A DNA stretch of 17,942 nt, taken from the NCBI GenBank assembly GCA_003456455.1, contig DMRV01000120.1:1-17942 (forward strand), read 5' to 3'. The position numbers and the translations under genes were made by a program. This document shows, in pieces, positions 14,648-17,942 of the stretch (position 1 is its first letter; each line of letters begins with the position of its first letter). The stretch is from Flavobacteriales bacterium. Its GTDB lineage: Bacteria > Bacteroidota > Bacteroidia > UBA10329. Under the pieces are notes generated by a model, which had not been told where the DNA came from, ran no database searches, and saw only the letters and a list, made by a program, of their open reading frames with translations.

Positions 14648-16258
14648 TTATTTGGAGACCATGCAGCGACCGATGACCAGATAATCCAAACCACTCCCAA
14701 AAAAACAGGAAACGGCATCTCGGACCGAATACACCATGGGTTCTCCCATACGGTTGAAACTGGTATTGACAACCATGCCAAGTTCTTGGCGTTCTCCGAC
14801 CGATTTCAATAACTGATGAAACGAATCATCCGAATCATCCACGGTTTGTACTCGAGCGGTTCCATTCACATGAGTGATTGCCGGAAAGCGGTCTGAACGT
14901 ACATCCACATTCACAGTCATGTAGGGAAGGCCTTCGGCTGGAGAAGAGAACGCTTTTTTGAAATCTTCTTTAATTACTGACGGGCAGAATGGACGGAAAC
15001 CCTCACGAAATTTAATCTTACGGTTGATGAGCTCCTTCATATCAGGATTTGTGGCCGATCCGAGAATACTCCTACTTCCGAGGGCGCGCGGACCGAATTC
15101 TGCTCTGCCATTGAACCAGCCGATTACCTTGTTCTGGTGGATCAAATCTGCAGCGAGGACTGCAGGATCTTCTACGGTCTTAAAGCTAATTCCTAACTGT
15201 GACAACTGATTCGTAACCTCCGCCTCGCTGTAATTTCTACCCAGTTTTGTTCCGACCTGACGCTCAGGCCTCCTATCAAACTGGGTACTTGCAAGATAAG
15301 CTGCTCCGAGGGAGATACCGGCATCGCTAGATGCAGGCTGAACAAAGATGTCATCAATAAAATCGAGCTCAAGGATTTTCTTATTCGCTGCGCAATTCAA
15401 TGCAACTCCCCCAGCTAGGCAGAGCCAACGAATATCTGTATCCTCGTGAAACTCTCTCACCACTTTACAAAGCACCTCTTCCAGCAATCGCTGGGTTGAT
15501 GCCGCCACATCCTTATAAAATTGACTCAGGCCACTCCCGGGTATCCGAGGAGCACCCAACTCATCTATTAGGCTTTGATTAAAAATCGCCTGCTGTCTTG
15601 AAGGTTGGGGTTGTCCCGGTTCAGCGCTGAACATATAATGCCGATTCACTTCGAACCCTTTGCCGCTGAGATCAACCAAAAAGGAAAGGTCGACATGGTT
15701 TGGGTTCCCGTAAGGAGCCAAGCCCATGAGCTTGTACTCATCAGAGTCCCTTGTAAACCCACAGAATTGGGTCATCATGGAATAAAGAATACCCAAACTA
15801 TTTGTCCTTGGTACCTGTTCCTCAATTGCTAGCGCTGAACCGCGCCCTATTGCGCGCTGCATACTATCACCATCACCAGAGGCATCCATAGTTAAAACCA
15901 TGGCCTCATCGTATCCGGATGCATAATAGGCGCTAGCAGCATGACAGAGATGATGATGATAGCGGATAATCTTTGGACTTGCATTGAATGTGTATTTGAA
16001 GTAGCGCTCCAGCACTGCTTCATAACCGCTTCCCCAAGTATTTCCATGCGTGGCCACCAGCTCCACATCTCGCATCTGAAGCCCTGCAATGGACAAAACC
16101 TCATTTATGGAACGATATGGCAATTGACCTGGTGAATGTTTTATACGACTGAGTCTTTCCTCCTCTACAGCGGCCAGAACTTTGCCATCGCGTATCAGAA
16201 CAGCCGAAACGTCCTGATATCCGAGCCTCACACCACCGTTAATTCCAAGAATTATCAT
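14648..16258 (-). CDS. Carbamoyltransferase, NodU/CmcH/TobZ family
   Basis: A 536-aa enzyme that transfers a carbamoyl group from carbamoyl phosphate, through carbamoyl-adenylate, to a hydroxyl group. The N-terminal Kae1-like domain starts ILGINGG and has the HHHLCHAASAYYAS metal site (His102 and His106), TMDASGDGD (123-131), LAGGVALNCAAN (281-292) and SDAGISLG (311-318). The C-terminal YrdC-like domain follows, with NGRAEFGPRALGSRSIL (383-399) and NTSFN (498-502). All the family landmarks I know are present, and the length is normal. By context the acceptor is probably a sugar of the surface glycan rather than an antibiotic or Nod factor. The start ATG overlaps the amidotransferase stop (ATGA, 16255-16258), and its stop abuts the SGNH start. 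Confidence 0.92.
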   Translation of the reverse strand: MIILGINGGVRLGYQDVSAVLIRDGKVLAAVEEERLSRIKHSPGQLPYRSINEVLSIAGLQMRDVELVATHGNTWGSGYEAVLERYFKYTFNASPKIIRYHHHLCHAASAYYASGYDEAMVLTMDASGDGDSMQRAIGRGSALAIEEQVPRTNSLGILYSMMTQFCGFTRDSDEYKLMGLAPYGNPNHVDLSFLVDLSGKGFEVNRHYMFSAEPGQPQPSRQQAIFNQSLIDELGAPRIPGSGLSQFYKDVAASTQRLLEEVLCKVVREFHEDTDIRWLCLAGGVALNCAANKKILELDFIDDIFVQPASSDAGISLGAAYLASTQFDRRPERQVGTKLGRNYSEAEVTNQLSQLGISFKTVEDPAVLAADLIHQNKVIGWFNGRAEFGPRALGSRSILGSATNPDMKELINRKIKFREGFRPFCPSVIKEDFKKAFSSPAEGLPYMTVNVDVRSDRFPAITHVNGTARVQTVDDSDDSFHQLLKSVGERQELGMVVNTSFNRMGEPMVYSVRDAVSCFFGSGLDYLVIGRCMVSK

Positions 16259-17445
16259 ACTCCACAGTTAAAATACTTGTCATAGGCCACTTTTGGCACA
16301 AGGTTCAGCCTACTGGCCACCCAAATGGGAGCACGCAGCAACCGCATCAGGTCGTATGATGTTGGATAGTCTCTGAACGTCTTACAGGGCAACTCCATGT
16401 AGGACTCAAATTCATCTCTCGTGATTCCAAGCCTCTTGATACAGAGCTCGATTACTTTCTCATCTTCGATCTGGTACACTCCATGAGCTCGCTCAAGAGC
16501 TCCTTGACGACCCATCTGTCCGGATCGCACGAGTGCAGAATCGGAGTTCATGTTCAGGTCTATGTTGAACTTGACCCGGTGAACATATTTAATCAAACTA
16601 TGGTACAAATCGTCAAAATAATGCGCTCCAGGGTAGACCCATCCCAATTCTTCTTTGATGATTTTCTCGGCCTCGTCCCTAATATAATCGCAATAGTACA
16701 TGGGAGTAAGGGTTTTAATCCCCTTGAATACCGTGTAATAGGCTAATTCCTTCATACCAAGATTGAACCCAGGGTTGTCCGGTGTCCATGCTTTTAATTG
16801 AATCGTTCCCAACTCGTGCTGAACATTTCGCAGATAGTCTCCATCAAAAAATGACCATGACAACGGCTTTACTCCCTCTGTTCTAAATGATTGGCCTATG
16901 ATGACGTATTTGATGTTTTCTCGAGCGGCTACTCCGTAAAGTGAAGAGGCAATCCCAATGTCTGTACCTAGATTCAAGTCGGGAACAGATGCTTTGAGGT
17001 AAGAGATCTTCAGGTCTTTTGCCTCTCGCCAGTCTGAAGTGATTGTAATTAGGTCAACGCCTAGTTTCTCTACAGCATTGATCATGTTCTCCCCTGCCAC
17101 AGGGTTATCGAAACCATCGTTGAAATGAACGGCCAAGGGTCGGAGCCCCCACTCTTTCACCACTTTCCGGAGCAGCACTATACTATCGCGGCCACCACTT
17201 ATACCTACAACGCAATCGTATGAAGCCCCCTTACCTTGGCGCCTGACTTTTGAAAATTGCTTGTTCAGAATACGTTTGCCCTGTTTACCATTCGGGAACA
17301 TCCGACACATGCTATCATGGAGATGGCAGAAATTGCAGACCCCGTTTTTATCAAAAGAAATCCCCGGTACCGAGGTATCTTGAACACATCGAGTACAGGT
17401 CTGGTGCTCCAGCACCGTGTTTATTCCATTTACAATGACGCTCAT
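16255..17445 (-). CDS. N-acetyl sugar amidotransferase (WbpG/PseA-like, PP-loop)
   Basis: A 396-aa ATP pyrophosphatase-type amidotransferase. An N-terminal zinc-ribbon pattern CTRC...CNFC (Cys17, 20, 37, 40) is followed by the PP-loop GISGGRDS (81-88), AVHFNDGFDN (105-114), and the family-typical GQSFRTEGV (about 198-206) and CDYIRDEAEK segments. WbpG-like enzymes adenylate a sugar and replace it with an amino or amidino group, using ammonia from a HisH-type glutaminase and often a HisF-like partner (as in Pseudomonas O-antigen and Legionella/pseudaminic acid pathways). No hisH or hisF homologue lies next to it here. Instead, a nitrilase-family gene precedes it and overlaps by ATGA (17442-17445). 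Start ATG 17445. The precise sugar is unknown. Confidence 0.88.
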   Translation of the reverse strand: MSVIVNGINTVLEHQTCTRCVQDTSVPGISFDKNGVCNFCHLHDSMCRMFPNGKQGKRILNKQFSKVRRQGKGASYDCVVGISGGRDSIVLLRKVVKEWGLRPLAVHFNDGFDNPVAGENMINAVEKLGVDLITITSDWREAKDLKISYLKASVPDLNLGTDIGIASSLYGVAARENIKYVIIGQSFRTEGVKPLSWSFFDGDYLRNVQHELGTIQLKAWTPDNPGFNLGMKELAYYTVFKGIKTLTPMYYCDYIRDEAEKIIKEELGWVYPGAHYFDDLYHSLIKYVHRVKFNIDLNMNSDSALVRSGQMGRQGALERAHGVYQIEDEKVIELCIKRLGITRDEFESYMELPCKTFRDYPTSYDLMRLLRAPIWVASRLNLVPKVAYDKYFNCGV

Positions 17446-17942
17446 TTTACAAAGGACTCAAAATTTACGCCCTGCTCCCGTGCAAAAATCCCCATCTGCG
17501 TTCCCTTTTTTCGGGCTGATGGGATTTCCGCATCAAACACGATAACCTGACCCGCAAATTCATTGAACTGGCCTTTTGCTAGGATACCTTCAGGTCCAAC
17601 AGCAAGGGAGCATCCAATCATTTTTTTACCCTCGTAAGGTCCTCCTACAATGTACCCAACACCAGTACTCGATACCATAAGAACATTGCATGATTTTGCA
17701 ATATGTGAAAGCGGTCGTACCCATTTATCGAAGTAGGGCTCGTCTTTTTCAGTAACCCAATGGTCAACGGTCCAACTAGAAGGAGAAAGGATAATATCTG
17801 CACCCATAGCCGCAAGCGTTTTGCCAATGTGGGTTGATTCAGTGTAGTTGTCAGCACAGATGTTAACACCGATACAACCTAATCTGGTATCGACAACATT
17901 CAAACTCTTACCTACCTCATAGAATGGAAACTCCACTTCGAG
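17442..17942 (-). CDS. Carbon-nitrogen hydrolase (nitrilase superfamily), C-terminal part; 5' end outside the window
   Basis: About 166 residues of a nitrilase-superfamily protein. The frame is open to the window edge and enters from the right. VNICADNYTE (residues 24-33 counted from a GTG at 17936) matches the family 'G..iC.D...pE' motif with the nucleophilic Cys27. It is followed by GADIILSPSSW and, later, NVLMVSSTGVG and GCSLAVGPEGILA, all usual in this fold. The Glu and Lys of the Glu-Lys-Cys triad lie in the missing N-terminal part. Members hydrolyse amides or nitriles, and one branch forms the glutaminase half of glutamine-dependent NAD synthetase. The stop overlaps the PP-loop amidotransferase start by 4 bases, so a role in supplying ammonia to it is an attractive guess. 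Confidence 0.82.
   Translation of the reverse strand, partial: LEVEFPFYEVGKSLNVVDTRLGCIGVNICADNYTESTHIGKTLAAMGADIILSPSSWTVDHWVTEKDEPYFDKWVRPLSHIAKSCNVLMVSSTGVGYIVGGPYEGKKMIGCSLAVGPEGILAKGQFNEFAGQVIVFDAEIPSARKKGTQMGIFAREQGVNFESFVK

Noticed and set aside
1..17942. CRISPR array, insertion sequence, integrase or long direct repeats
   Set aside because: None seen on reading either strand; no transposase-like or integrase-like protein and no regularly spaced repeats were found.

Overview
The window reads as chromosomal DNA of a member of the Bacteroidota. The evidence is moderately AT-rich sequence, few clear Shine-Dalgarno sites, a perfect Bacteroidota-type -7 box (TAnnTTTG) just before a tRNA, and the kinds of surface-glycan genes present. 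I cannot name a genus. It joins a small housekeeping segment to a long, accessory-looking glycan locus.

Layout. (1) 1-990 (+): the end of gltX, folB overlapping it, tRNA-Cys(GCA) and a strong hairpin terminator. (2) 1009-1920 (-) is a GT8-like glycosyltransferase. It is divergent from 2046-3164 (+), a radical SAM protein with an N-terminal SPASM/twitch-like cysteine set. (3) 3179-7401 (-), transcribed right to left: a 485-aa GT-A-like protein with an insertion of about 33-residue Trp repeats, a GT32-like transferase, a membrane-anchored SGNH protein, and a decayed SGNH remnant. (4) 7402-7723 is a divergent intergenic region. (5) 7724-13499 (+) is a tight six-gene operon: polytopic membrane protein A, small single-TM protein, Gfo/Idh/MocA dehydrogenase, GT2 transferase of the polyprenyl-phosphate-sugar synthase type, polytopic membrane protein B (a paralogue of A), and a second small single-TM protein. 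(6) 13491-17942 (-) is a four-gene operon with ATGA or abutting junctions: nitrilase-family amidohydrolase (partial), PP-loop N-acetyl-sugar amidotransferase, NodU/TobZ-type carbamoyltransferase, and an SGNH gene interrupted by a frameshift at a run of eight C.

How the genes may work together (inference). The rightmost operon looks like a sugar-decoration cassette: amidation with ammonia possibly supplied by the nitrilase-fold protein, O-carbamoylation, and acyl transfer or removal by SGNH proteins. The plus-strand operon resembles a periplasmic glycosylation module. In it, the dehydrogenase helps make a sugar nucleotide, the GT2 loads the sugar on a lipid phosphate, and two GtrII/GT-C-like membrane proteins, each with a small anchored partner, use it. 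The cytoplasmic GT-A enzymes would build the backbone. No flippase, polymerase, priming transferase or export gene is visible here, so the window is part of a larger locus.

Most unusual points: all three SGNH copies carry a different change in, or loss of, the catalytic apparatus; one of these is a homopolymer frameshift that could be phase variation. Also notable are the duplicated polytopic plus single-TM pair, the nitrilase/PP-loop pairing that resembles a split NadE-type enzyme, and the Trp-repeat insertion.
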